Assembly (NCBI GenBank): GCA_965226965.1
Contig: OZ245715.1
Location: 3,658,001-3,722,000, forward strand
Origin: Endoryza foliicola
Lineage (GTDB): Bacteria; Bacteroidota; Bacteroidia; Chitinophagales; Chitinophagaceae
DNA length: 64,000 nucleotides
Direction of reading: 5' to 3'
The position numbers and the translations under genes were made by a program. Each line of letters opens with the position of its first letter. Positions within the stretch are counted from its first letter, which is position 1. Under the pieces are notes generated by a model that worked only from the letters and a program-made list of their open reading frames with translations, was not told where the DNA came from and did not search any database. Of the stretch, positions 27,004 to 34,756 are shown in pieces.

Positions 27004-27813
27004 TTACTTAAACCAAATCATACTAATTGTAAAATTGTATATATCAGAATAGAAGCACTGCTCGAATAAAGGCCCTGGATTCCAACCTCTGTTTTCAAAC
27101 CAGTCATCAAGTGAGACAGATTCTATGGACGTGTACTTCGCATCCATTTTCAAAAACGACTCACCTGCTACGGTAGTAGGGGGTAATTTACCTCCAATTC
27201 TGAACTTATTAGCTAACTTAGGGAAGCGGTCGCTTCTTTTGGTCCATTTAACAATATTGTCCTGAGAAAAAACAATCATTATATCATGAGTCCCTACGTC
27301 CAGAAAACGAAGAAGTGCGGATGTTAGACTAACGTCAAAAATCTTTGATAATTCTTTTATTATATCAAGGGAAAATTTACGACCGCCAGTTATCGAGCGA
27401 AGCCTTTCTTCAGGCATCAGCAAGCAGGAAGCAAAATGATCGGCCTGCTTTTCCATTAATGTATCGTGAATAAGGGATTGATGCGAGGGGTGTGACGGCA
27501 TTGTGCCTAATATTAGGCTTTCTCTGTGAGCGTCTATGAAATAGTGGCCCAACTCATGTGCTAATGTAAAGCGTCCCCGTTTAGTCGAAGGTAGATTTCC
27601 TTTTGCGTTATTTAAATGTATGTGGAAGTGAGAACTATCCCAGACTAACATTCCGTCGAAATAGTCTTTATAATCATCTGAAATAATGTGCAGTGCCTCA
27701 TCGTCACAAATTTCAAGAAGGTTTGTGGTGAGATTGTTACAATAGCGATAGGCAAGGTATCTGCTAACTGTCAGAGTTTCCATGTTTATCCGATACTCCG
27801 TTATGCTGCTCAT
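27004..27813 (-). CDS. ImmA/IrrE-family zinc metallopeptidase
   Basis: A 269-residue protein with the ImmA/IrrE protease core: HELGH at residues 86-90 (H86, E87, H90) and a downstream glutamate in EKQADHFASCLLMP at about 121. Family members cleave helix-turn-helix repressors (ImmR, DdrO) after a stress signal. The last ~130 residues (from SLDIIKELSKIFDVS) hold a second, unassigned domain. The ATG at 27813 follows AAGAAGAAAG and overlaps the upstream gene by 50 bp; an alternative is 27783. It is third in a sigma factor - unknown - protease operon, so an activating protease for that module is likely. Confidence 0.87.
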   Translation of the reverse strand: MSSITEYRINMETLTVSRYLAYRYCNNLTTNLLEICDDEALHIISDDYKDYFDGMLVWDSSHFHIHLNNAKGNLPSTKRGRFTLAHELGHYFIDAHRESLILGTMPSHPSHQSLIHDTLMEKQADHFASCLLMPEERLRSITGGRKFSLDIIKELSKIFDVSLTSALLRFLDVGTHDIMIVFSQDNIVKWTKRSDRFPKLANKFRIGGKLPPTTVAGESFLKMDAKYTSIESVSLDDWFENRGWNPGPLFEQCFYSDIYNFTISMIWFK

Positions 27814-28135
27814 CTTTCTTCTTTTGTTGATTCTTTTTAATTTGTTCGTGAATGTCGGCAGGTAAATCACTATGCTTCCGTGCAGCCATCCGTAGTTCAC
27901 TGTTAGGTAGCATATCGACAGTTGCCACCTGATGGATAGAAAGCTCTTTTCTCTTTCTGGTGCCATTTAAAATAGCAAATGGGTCAATTGCATCACAATT
28001 TACCTTTCTTCTGCCGGGAGGGTGCAGTCGTTCAAAACGCAACAGTTCCTGTTCGTTGCTTGGCAGCAGGTACCCTGTGGAACAGATCCAGGAATATATA
28101 TTTTCTTCTGACAGTAATATGTGATTATTTGCCAT
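27764..28135 (-). CDS. Unknown 123-residue protein between sigma factor and protease
   Basis: Translationally coupled on both sides: its start overlaps the sigma-factor stop by 11 bp and its 3' end overlaps the ImmA/IrrE gene. The sequence has a neutral N-terminal part (ENIYSWICSTGYLLPSNEQELLRFERLH), a DPFAILNGTRKRKEL segment, and a highly charged Lys/Gln-rich tail (DIHEQIKKNQQKKKDEQ). No family recognised. Position suggests an anti-sigma-like or adaptor protein and a possible substrate of the protease, which is inference only. Confidence 0.75.
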   Translation of the reverse strand: MANNHILLSEENIYSWICSTGYLLPSNEQELLRFERLHPPGRRKVNCDAIDPFAILNGTRKRKELSIHQVATVDMLPNSELRMAARKHSDLPADIHEQIKKNQQKKKDEQHNGVSDKHGNSDS

Positions 28136-28808
28136 ATCCCATTGATTTTACAAGTTCAAAAGCCTCTTTTTTATAGGCCCGGATACTACCTTTAGCTAGC
28201 TTGAGTACCTCAGATAAATCTTTAACCAGTTTTCGCGGTAAATAACGGCCCTCATGTTCATAATACAGATATGTGAGATAGATGGTTTTATGCTTGGGGG
28301 TAAGTTTTGAAAATATAGTGTCTAATTGCTTTTCTTTGTCTTGAAGAAATTTCAACTTTTCCGGTTCATATTCTCTGCTTGGGTCAATCAATGAAGTGAC
28401 TATCCGTTCTTCCCCTGTATAAGGGTTATCATCTGGTAATCTATAATCTGCAAACTCATTTCTTGCTATACTGTATAGGTAAAGTTTAAAGCATTTTACG
28501 ATGTCTTTTACCTTACATCCTTCAGATTTGAAAGTGGGATACTTTTTAACCCTTTCAAATACACGGTTCGTGATCTCTTCCGCATCTGTTTCGGTACAAT
28601 TAGCTTTTAGGCACATTTCTGTACATTTTTCCAGCAGATCCTCTCTGAACCGAAAAACAATATTCACAAAGGCGGCTTCTGCCCATTCCACATCTTCGGG
28701 CTTGCCTTTTAGTTGCAAAAATTCTATTAGGCTCTCAATGGTTTCGCCTTCTAATTCATTCCATTCCAAAGCACTCGGTTTACTACCCAAAAGCGTTAGG
28801 TAACGCAT
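28125..28808 (-). CDS. Sigma-70 family (ECF-like) RNA polymerase sigma factor
   Basis: A 227-residue sigma factor-like protein. Region 2 appears around residues 55-115 (ETDAEEITNRVFERVKKYP, then FKLYLYSIARNEFADYR). A region 4 helix-turn-helix lies near 165-220 (LTPKHKTIYLTYLYYEHEGRYLPRKLVKDLSEVLKLAKGSIRAYKKEAFEL). A ~50-residue extension precedes region 2. It is divergent from the cyclase operon across 80 bp, so it probably drives its own operon, the cyclase operon, or both. Being paired with a metalloprotease instead of a classic anti-sigma is unusual. Confidence 0.8.
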   Translation of the reverse strand: MRYLTLLGSKPSALEWNELEGETIESLIEFLQLKGKPEDVEWAEAAFVNIVFRFREDLLEKCTEMCLKANCTETDAEEITNRVFERVKKYPTFKSEGCKVKDIVKCFKLYLYSIARNEFADYRLPDDNPYTGEERIVTSLIDPSREYEPEKLKFLQDKEKQLDTIFSKLTPKHKTIYLTYLYYEHEGRYLPRKLVKDLSEVLKLAKGSIRAYKKEAFELVKSMGYGK

Positions 28809-28849
28809 TTGGTATGTTAAGGAACAACGTTGATGAGTATGATATAACC

Positions 28850-28867
28850 TACCTAATTATTTAGGTA
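28850..28867. promoter_or_regulatory. Palindromic operator candidate in the divergent promoter region
   Basis: TACCTAA-TTAT-TTAGGTA is a perfect 7-bp inverted repeat between the sigma-factor start and the DUF2188 start (22 bp before the latter). No TAnnTTTG box is seen on the plus strand here, in keeping with a dedicated sigma factor or regulator. Confidence 0.5.
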
Positions 28868-28888
28868 AACTTAAATTAAATAAAAAAT

Positions 28889-29086
28889 ATGACAAAACAA
28901 AAGAATGTGCATGTGGACCCCAATGTGAACCAATGGTCTGCTAAGTCAGTCGGCAGCAACCGGGCGGGCGAAAATTATGATATCCAGGCCGAAGCAATTG
29001 GCCATGCAAGGTTTATGGCTATTAACAACTACTCTGAAATGCATATACTTTGTAAAAATGGCCAGATAAGTAAAAATATCTTATAG
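28889..29086 (+). CDS. DUF2188-like small protein
   Basis: A 65-residue protein with the DUF2188 pattern: HVDPNVNQWSAKSVGSNRAGENYDIQAEAIGHARFMAINN ... MHILCKNGQISKN, that is the W..K..G..RA....TQ.EAI..A......E..I...G.I core. The family's function is unknown. It is the first gene of the cyclase operon, 24 bp before the membrane effector. It may be an accessory or inhibitor of the system, or an unrelated rider. Confidence 0.75.
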   Translation: MTKQKNVHVDPNVNQWSAKSVGSNRAGENYDIQAEAIGHARFMAINNYSEMHILCKNGQISKNIL

Positions 29087-29110
29087 CAATGACTCTAAAA
29101 ACATTAAAGG

Positions 29111-29605
29111 ATGAACAAAGAACACGAAAGACTAAAGTTTTCGATAGAGAGGTATGATCACTTCTTCGACAGCATCAATAACAAGCTTAACGTATATCTG
29201 GGGCTGAGCACTTTTATTGTGGGTGTACTGATTTCCACATATTCTTCTATGTTGGAGAAAGTTCAGTATTGCCTAGGCACGCACATACTGATGATTACCA
29301 TACTGGCGCTGGGCCTTTCAAATATAATCATTTTACTGGCTACTTCTACCCCCCACCTGAGCAGGCAGACAGGTTCACTGTTGTTTTTTTATGATGTAGC
29401 CGCAGTCGCAGAAAGTCAGTTCAGCCATCTTTCCGAAAAAGAAACTGACCAAGAAGCAATGGATGATATGAGAACCCAAGTTCATATGCTCGCAACAGGT
29501 CTCGCAAAAAAATTCAGGATGTTGCAGATAGCAGGAGTTATAATGATGATTCAGTTCTTTTTATTCATCCCATTGGTAATACTTACAGTAAATTATTTAA
29601 AATAA
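29111..29605 (+). CDS. Pycsar-type transmembrane effector (PycTM-like)
   Basis: A 164-residue membrane protein. The N-terminal helix has the PycTM pattern YDHFFDSINNKLNVYLGLSTFIVGVLIS, with the conserved N-N-K just before TM1. Predicted helices are about 27-47, 57-79 and 139-162; the 80-138 loop is soluble. In Pycsar defence, cCMP or cUMP from the partner cyclase triggers such effectors to disrupt the inner membrane and kill or arrest the infected cell. It ends 5 bp before the cyclase gene, the usual effector-cyclase pairing. Family assignment is by motif and context. Confidence 0.75.
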   Translation: MNKEHERLKFSIERYDHFFDSINNKLNVYLGLSTFIVGVLISTYSSMLEKVQYCLGTHILMITILALGLSNIIILLATSTPHLSRQTGSLLFFYDVAAVAESQFSHLSEKETDQEAMDDMRTQVHMLATGLAKKFRMLQIAGVIMMIQFFLFIPLVILTVNYLK

Positions 29606-29610
29606 GAAAT

Positions 29611-30615
29611 ATGAAACTTTACGACGATTACGTGAGAGCTATCAGGGAAGCCATCTCTGCGGACCCTGTAAATAGAGGTTTGAATCAAACCGTAGTTAGT
29701 GAGTCTAAGAATTTTTCAAAGGGGCTCTCTTTTGAAGTGTTTAACAAACAGATACCGGAGAAGAAGCTTCAGCCTGGCCTCGCCTCACTTGCACATCAGC
29801 TAGGAGCAAGGCCTAATTTTGAACAAAAACTGGGTGCACATCCGGATTTCGCCCATTTGAAAGGAACAGACCATATAGAGACTCACTATATAATTTCCAT
29901 GTTTGTGGATATCAAGCGTTCAACTAATCTATTTAAGCGTTATACTCCTCAAACAGTACTCATTATAACAAATACGATTCAGCGTGCAGCGATACATACA
30001 TGTTTAATATTTGGCGGTTATATACAAAGACTACAAGGAGATGGCTTATTCGTTTATTTTGGAGGGAAAAACATAAAAACAACTGATGCGGTGCAGAGCG
30101 CCTTATTCTTTTCCAGCACATTTACCTACTTTGTAAAGGAAGACCTGAAAAATATATTTAATGAGCAGGGCATAGAAACCATTTTTACACGCATCGGCAT
30201 AGATCTTGGGTATAATGAGGATGTTGTATGGGCGTCCGCTGGATTAGGTGAAATCTCAGAAATTACAACATGCAGTATTCATACAAGCCTTGCACCTAAA
30301 TTGCAAGCTAGCGCCCAGAGCAATGGTATTGTTGTAGGAGACCATATTGTACAAGAAGTGCCGCAGAATGCAGCCTTTTTTAAACCTGTATGTAAACGTA
30401 CTGGGAGCGAAAATGACAGGTATATCTACCAAGTTCCAGAACGAAACTTTAATTATACCCAGCACGATTTTGATTGGCTTGCTTATCTGAAGAGACAAGA
30501 CTTTATAGCTACTGACCTAAATGGCAACCTGCAGCTAAAAAGTCAAGAATCGCCCAAGAGGCAGATTGGAAATCTTGCATCCATTGCGTCAGTGAATCAA
30601 CCATATTTCAGATGA
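29611..30615 (+). CDS. Class III nucleotidyl cyclase (PycC-like)
   Basis: A 334-residue class III cyclase. The metal-binding aspartates are D100 in SMFVDIKRSTNLF and D144 in LQGDGLFVYF; GIDLGYNEDVVWASAGLGE (about 196-214) is the usual mid-domain strand. Where ordinary adenylate/guanylate cyclases have N...R in VNxAARL, this protein reads H224-TSLAPKLQ, with Lys230 in place of Arg. The ~85-residue N-terminus carries two similar heptads, LGARPNF and LGAHPDF. Pycsar cyclases make cCMP or cUMP on phage infection; the product cannot be told from sequence. It overlaps the next gene by ATGA. Confidence 0.85.
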   Translation: MKLYDDYVRAIREAISADPVNRGLNQTVVSESKNFSKGLSFEVFNKQIPEKKLQPGLASLAHQLGARPNFEQKLGAHPDFAHLKGTDHIETHYIISMFVDIKRSTNLFKRYTPQTVLIITNTIQRAAIHTCLIFGGYIQRLQGDGLFVYFGGKNIKTTDAVQSALFFSSTFTYFVKEDLKNIFNEQGIETIFTRIGIDLGYNEDVVWASAGLGEISEITTCSIHTSLAPKLQASAQSNGIVVGDHIVQEVPQNAAFFKPVCKRTGSENDRYIYQVPERNFNYTQHDFDWLAYLKRQDFIATDLNGNLQLKSQESPKRQIGNLASIASVNQPYFR

Positions 30616-31265
30616 GCCATGCCGCTAAACCTCTCTTCGAAAAGCACTTTGCCGAAGTTGAATATAGGTTTCCCAAACTATCTTACCGTTACAATAAAAA
30701 ATATAATCGCTGGCATGTTGATGGAGAATTGGATATATGTGATAATGTAGGAGACTACTGGGGGACGTTTAAAATAGCAATCTTCGTCCCTCAGAATTAT
30801 CCTTATTGCATTCCCATCGTAAAGGAAGTAAGTGAAATAATACCTAGAGATGTCGATTGGCACATCAATACTGAAGGCATTTGCTGCATTGATATTACAC
30901 ATAGACTAATAGCTATGTCTGTAAAAGGAATATCAATTGTAAATTTTATAACTGAAAAAGTCTACCCGTTTTTCGCAAATCAACTATATCGAATACAGGT
31001 AAATAACTATGCAGGAAAAGAATATGCGCATGCTTTCAACGGAGTAAAGCAGTTTTACAGAGAGGAGCTTTTACTTAACGAACGTGCTGCCATAATTGTT
31101 TTAAATGCGCTAATTGAATCCAAACGGTTGAAAAGGAATGCGCCATGTTTGTGTGGAAGTGGTATAAAAATGAAAAATTGCCATTTATTTGCTCTAGAGT
31201 TATTAAAGACTGTGGGAACTAAACAACTCCATGAGGACTTAGCGGCTTTTATTAAAGGACTATAA
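30612..31265 (+). CDS. E2 ubiquitin-conjugating-like domain protein with C-terminal SEC-C zinc motif
   Basis: A 217-residue two-domain protein. Residues ~15-125 follow the E2 fold: WHVDGEL strand, YWGTFKIAIFVPQNYPYCIPIV with the E2 F.i.fP..YP..P.v pattern, then H84-x-N86 and the catalytic cysteine in GICCID (Cys92, after Cys91). The C-terminus has a SEC-C motif, Cys179-x-Cys181-GSG...K-x-Cys190-His191, a zinc-binding recruitment module. E2 proteins carry ubiquitin-like modifiers or acyl intermediates on that cysteine. No E1 or deubiquitinase gene is nearby. ATGA overlap with the cyclase implies coupled translation and probably a shared target. Confidence 0.83.
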   Translation: MSHAAKPLFEKHFAEVEYRFPKLSYRYNKKYNRWHVDGELDICDNVGDYWGTFKIAIFVPQNYPYCIPIVKEVSEIIPRDVDWHINTEGICCIDITHRLIAMSVKGISIVNFITEKVYPFFANQLYRIQVNNYAGKEYAHAFNGVKQFYREELLLNERAAIIVLNALIESKRLKRNAPCLCGSGIKMKNCHLFALELLKTVGTKQLHEDLAAFIKGL

Positions 31266-31703
31266 GGTTCTGGACAAGCTTGCTTTATCTTTAATTTACC
31301 ACCCTAAGTAACTGTTTATCATAAAATTCGTTCCACTAGCAAATATGTCTATATTATGAACTCCTTAACTTGTTGTTATGATTATTAACAATCCGGATTA
31401 AATTTTCTGATGCGATCAAGTGAAAGAAGAAATACTCAAAGTTCAACTATTCTCAGAAAAAATATTACTCGTAGAGTATTTGACCAAGAAACAAATAATG
31501 GTGAAATTTTAAACACGAATATAATAAAGAATTATAGCGCTAAGACTAGTTCTCAACTTAATGATATTGACTCAATAACAGAGCATACAGATCGAGAGTC
31601 TAGAAAATCGAACCCTATAATAAACGACGACAACTAAACCTTTGCCTGTTCAATATCACTCCAGTGTCAGTTCCAATGAACCTTTTCTTGAAAAATCATT
31701 CAT
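31266..31703. other. Intergenic region between the cyclase operon and hsdR
   Basis: 438 bp between convergent genes. A 75-codon frame at 31410-31637 (plus) is possible but is Ser/Thr/Asn-rich, matches no family I know and has no promoter or ribosome-binding site I can point to, so I do not call it a gene. No clear terminator hairpin was found. Confidence 0.4.
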
Positions 31704-34700
31704 TTAACGGCCAGCTCTAAATCTCTGATACACTTGCCTCATGACGTAGTCGTTTACCAGCTGACCGAACTTCTCGTTATCCATTACCTGACGAAACAGT
31801 TCTTCATTCTGACTCATTCGATCAATCCAAAAGTTTAGTACCTTATCATTATATCCGTAGGAAAAATTATCAAGCGTATTATTTAAAGCTTGACTAGCCA
31901 ATTCAGGATCTTGTAAACAGTCTTCTATCACTTGGTCTATAAGCAGCTTGTCGGCATCCGTGAACTCAGTACCAAAACGTGTATTCACCGCTTTAATTAT
32001 TTCAGAAAGATGTGACTTTTCATCCGGCTCTTTGCCCATACCGGCTTGATAAGAACCTTCCATAACTCCATCCTCAGCGACTAAAGAAATTGACTGCTCG
32101 GATGTCTTCTGTAAACGATAGTACTCTAATGCTACTTCATCTCCTTTTAACTTAAATCTTCCTTCCTCATCTGAATCAGGCAGCTTCTTGATCAGAAAAC
32201 GGGCATAAGTGTACCACTTCTCCAGCTCTATATCGTTCAGTGATGTTAGTTGTGTTATGAACCCGTAAAAGCGGATAAAACTCTGTAGTGATCGTTTGAA
32301 ATCATCCTGATTGGCTTCCTTCACCCCTTCATTAGGAGCAAGTTTAGGTAAGGAATTATACCGGTCTACTGCCGGGTCAATGAACGCATTCAGCCTTGCC
32401 TGATCCTTTGCAGTAAAGTATGGGTTGTAAAACACTTTGACTAATGCTTCCACTTCATTCATCCAGATCACACGGGCTTTATCGATCTCGGTTTTCAGGT
32501 CGTAAATATGGTTCAGATCAGGTATCTGGTCTAAACGGGTGGTCTGATAGTAGGGCTGGAATGCGGCCTGTATATCTTCTGCTTCGTTGGCAAAATCCAG
32601 GACAAACGTATCCTCCTTACCCGGACAGGTACGGTTCAATCTGGAAAGTGTTTGAACTGCTTTCACCCCGGCCAGTTTTTTATCTACATACATACTATGT
32701 AAAAGTGGTTGATCAAAACCAGTTTGGTATTTTTCAGCCACCACCAGCACACAATATTCATCTGACTTAAACTTACCCGGCAGTTCTCCTTCTGAAAAAC
32801 CGTTCATGCCCGCTTCAGTATATTCAAGTCCATCAGCGGTTACAGTGCCGGAAAAAGCCACCAGTGTACGCAGATCTTTGTATCCTTTCTCTTTGATATA
32901 GCGGTCAAACTCTTCTTTATATCGCACAGCATGTAAACGGCTACCGGTTACCACCATGGCTTTTGCTTTACCTCCAATCTTATGCTTTACGTTGTTCCTG
33001 AAATGTTCTATGATTACTTCGGTCTTCTGAGCCAGGTTATGCGGGTGTAAGGACATATACCTAGCTACCGCTATCGTTGCTTTTTTCTTCGGTACGTTAG
33101 GGTCGTCCTCAATCTGCTTATTCAGCTTAAAGTACGTTTTATACGTGGTGTAGTTTTTGAGTACATCAAGGATAAACCCTTCTTCTATGGCCTGTTTCAT
33201 GGAATACAGGTGAAACGGAGCAGGCTGTCCGGTATGATCCGGTGTGCCGAAAACAGCAAGGGTCTTGGGTTTGGGAGTAGCGGTAAATGCAAAGAAAGAA
33301 AGGTTGTCTTTCCGTCCGTGTGCCTCCATCGTCTTTCTCAGTTCATCTTCGTAGTTTTCTTCATCAGCGGTATCTGCTTCCTGCTCGGCTGCTTTTTCAA
33401 GCGTGGTGTTACTGAGGATCATCTTTAGTTTCCGGCTGGCTTCTCCACTCTGTGAGCTGTGTGCCTCATCTACGATCACCGCATACTTTCTATTGGGCAG
33501 GGTACCGGCCAGCTCTACGATCATTGGGAACTTCTGTAAGGTAGTGATGATGATGTTGGTCCCTTTCTTTAGGGATTCTCCCAACTGGGCTGAGTTCTTG
33601 TCAATCTTTTCTACCACTCCCATCTTATGCTCAAACTGGTAAATGGTGTCCTGTAACTGACGGTCAAGGACCCTTCGGTCTGTTACCACGATCACGGAGT
33701 CAAAAACCTTTTCATCTTTATCGTTGTGGAGATTACTCAGCCGGTAGGCCAGCCATGCAATACTGTTACTTTTACCTGAACCTGCACTATGCTGAACGAG
33801 GTAGTTATGTCCGGCTCCCTGCTCTCTTACGTGACGGCTTAGCTTACGTACAACATCCACCTGATGAAAGCGGGGGAAGATCAGGGATTCCTTACGGACT
33901 TTTTTACCCATGATCTCTTCTTCCTCTACCTGAAGGTGCAGGTACTTACCCAGAATATCCAGCCAGCTGTCTTTAGCCCACACGTATTCCCAGAGGTAAG
34001 CGGTTTTATATCCGGCAGGGTTAACCGGGTTGCCGGCTCCCATGTTATTACCGAGGTTAAAAGGCAGATACCGGGTTGATGGTCCTGAAAGTTTGGTTGT
34101 CAGAAAAACCTGGTCTGTGTCCACCACAAAGTGAACCAGTGCACGCTCTTTAAAACGGAATATCGGTTCAGCTGCATCCCGGTCAAACTTGTACTGCTTC
34201 TTGGCATTCTCTACGGTTTGCCCGGTAAAGGCATTTTTCAGTTCAGCTGTGGCTACTGGTATGCCATTGAGAAAGAGAACCAGATCCAGTGCGTTCTCAT
34301 TCTTGTCAGAATACTTTACCTGACGGGCTACCTCTAACAGGTTACCATCATATTGGGCTTGGAGTGTAGGATTGAAAGATGTTTCCGGTTTAAAGTAAGC
34401 CAGTGAGAACTGTATACCCACCCCCTTAATCCCTTTACGTAAAACATGCAGACTGCCGTTCTGGTCCAGTTCTTTTCTAAGCCGGTTGATAACCTCCGTT
34501 TCCGTCTTGTCTTTGTACTGGGTCTCGGCTTTTTTCCAGGCTTCCGGCTGTGTGTTTTTTAAGAACGCGATCACAGACTTGGGGACAATAGCCCACTGAC
34601 GGTGAAACTCAGCAGGTGCTATCTCCTGATAACCACCGTTGGAAGTCAGTACTTCCACAATAGCAGTTTCCAGTGTTTGCTCAGAGTGTTTTTTGGATGA

Positions 34701-34718
34701 GGAAATGGGGGTTGACAT
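31704..34718 (-). CDS. hsdR: Type I restriction enzyme, R (endonuclease/helicase) subunit
   Basis: A 1004-residue HsdR. The N-terminal nuclease motif shows D145 (NALDLVLF) and E159-x-K161 (ATAELKN). The SF2 translocase follows: HSAGSGKSNSIAW (Walker A), VIVDEAHSS (DEAH box), FAFTATPKP, MVVTGSRLHAVRY and QTLSRLNRTCPG (motif VI). It translocates and cleaves DNA lacking the methylation set by HsdM/HsdS. It is last in the hsdM-hsdS-hsdR operon, 38 bp after hsdS, and appears intact. By eye the hsd genes are more GC-rich than the flanking chromosome. Confidence 0.95.
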   Translation of the reverse strand: MSTPISSSKKHSEQTLETAIVEVLTSNGGYQEIAPAEFHRQWAIVPKSVIAFLKNTQPEAWKKAETQYKDKTETEVINRLRKELDQNGSLHVLRKGIKGVGIQFSLAYFKPETSFNPTLQAQYDGNLLEVARQVKYSDKNENALDLVLFLNGIPVATAELKNAFTGQTVENAKKQYKFDRDAAEPIFRFKERALVHFVVDTDQVFLTTKLSGPSTRYLPFNLGNNMGAGNPVNPAGYKTAYLWEYVWAKDSWLDILGKYLHLQVEEEEIMGKKVRKESLIFPRFHQVDVVRKLSRHVREQGAGHNYLVQHSAGSGKSNSIAWLAYRLSNLHNDKDEKVFDSVIVVTDRRVLDRQLQDTIYQFEHKMGVVEKIDKNSAQLGESLKKGTNIIITTLQKFPMIVELAGTLPNRKYAVIVDEAHSSQSGEASRKLKMILSNTTLEKAAEQEADTADEENYEDELRKTMEAHGRKDNLSFFAFTATPKPKTLAVFGTPDHTGQPAPFHLYSMKQAIEEGFILDVLKNYTTYKTYFKLNKQIEDDPNVPKKKATIAVARYMSLHPHNLAQKTEVIIEHFRNNVKHKIGGKAKAMVVTGSRLHAVRYKEEFDRYIKEKGYKDLRTLVAFSGTVTADGLEYTEAGMNGFSEGELPGKFKSDEYCVLVVAEKYQTGFDQPLLHSMYVDKKLAGVKAVQTLSRLNRTCPGKEDTFVLDFANEAEDIQAAFQPYYQTTRLDQIPDLNHIYDLKTEIDKARVIWMNEVEALVKVFYNPYFTAKDQARLNAFIDPAVDRYNSLPKLAPNEGVKEANQDDFKRSLQSFIRFYGFITQLTSLNDIELEKWYTYARFLIKKLPDSDEEGRFKLKGDEVALEYYRLQKTSEQSISLVAEDGVMEGSYQAGMGKEPDEKSHLSEIIKAVNTRFGTEFTDADKLLIDQVIEDCLQDPELASQALNNTLDNFSYGYNDKVLNFWIDRMSQNEELFRQVMDNEKFGQLVNDYVMRQVYQRFRAGR

Positions 34719-34756
34719 CAGGTTAAGGTTTTATGATGCTAAGATGTTTTCTGTTA

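Noticed and set aside
29611..31265. CBASS system
   Set aside because: The cyclase has class III (adenylate-cyclase-type) motifs rather than a CD-NTase core. Only the E2 resembles a CBASS part, and no E1 or JAB protein is nearby.
31410..31637. 75-codon open frame after the E2-SEC-C gene
   Set aside because: Low-complexity Ser/Thr/Asn/Arg composition, no recognisable family, no promoter or ribosome-binding site.
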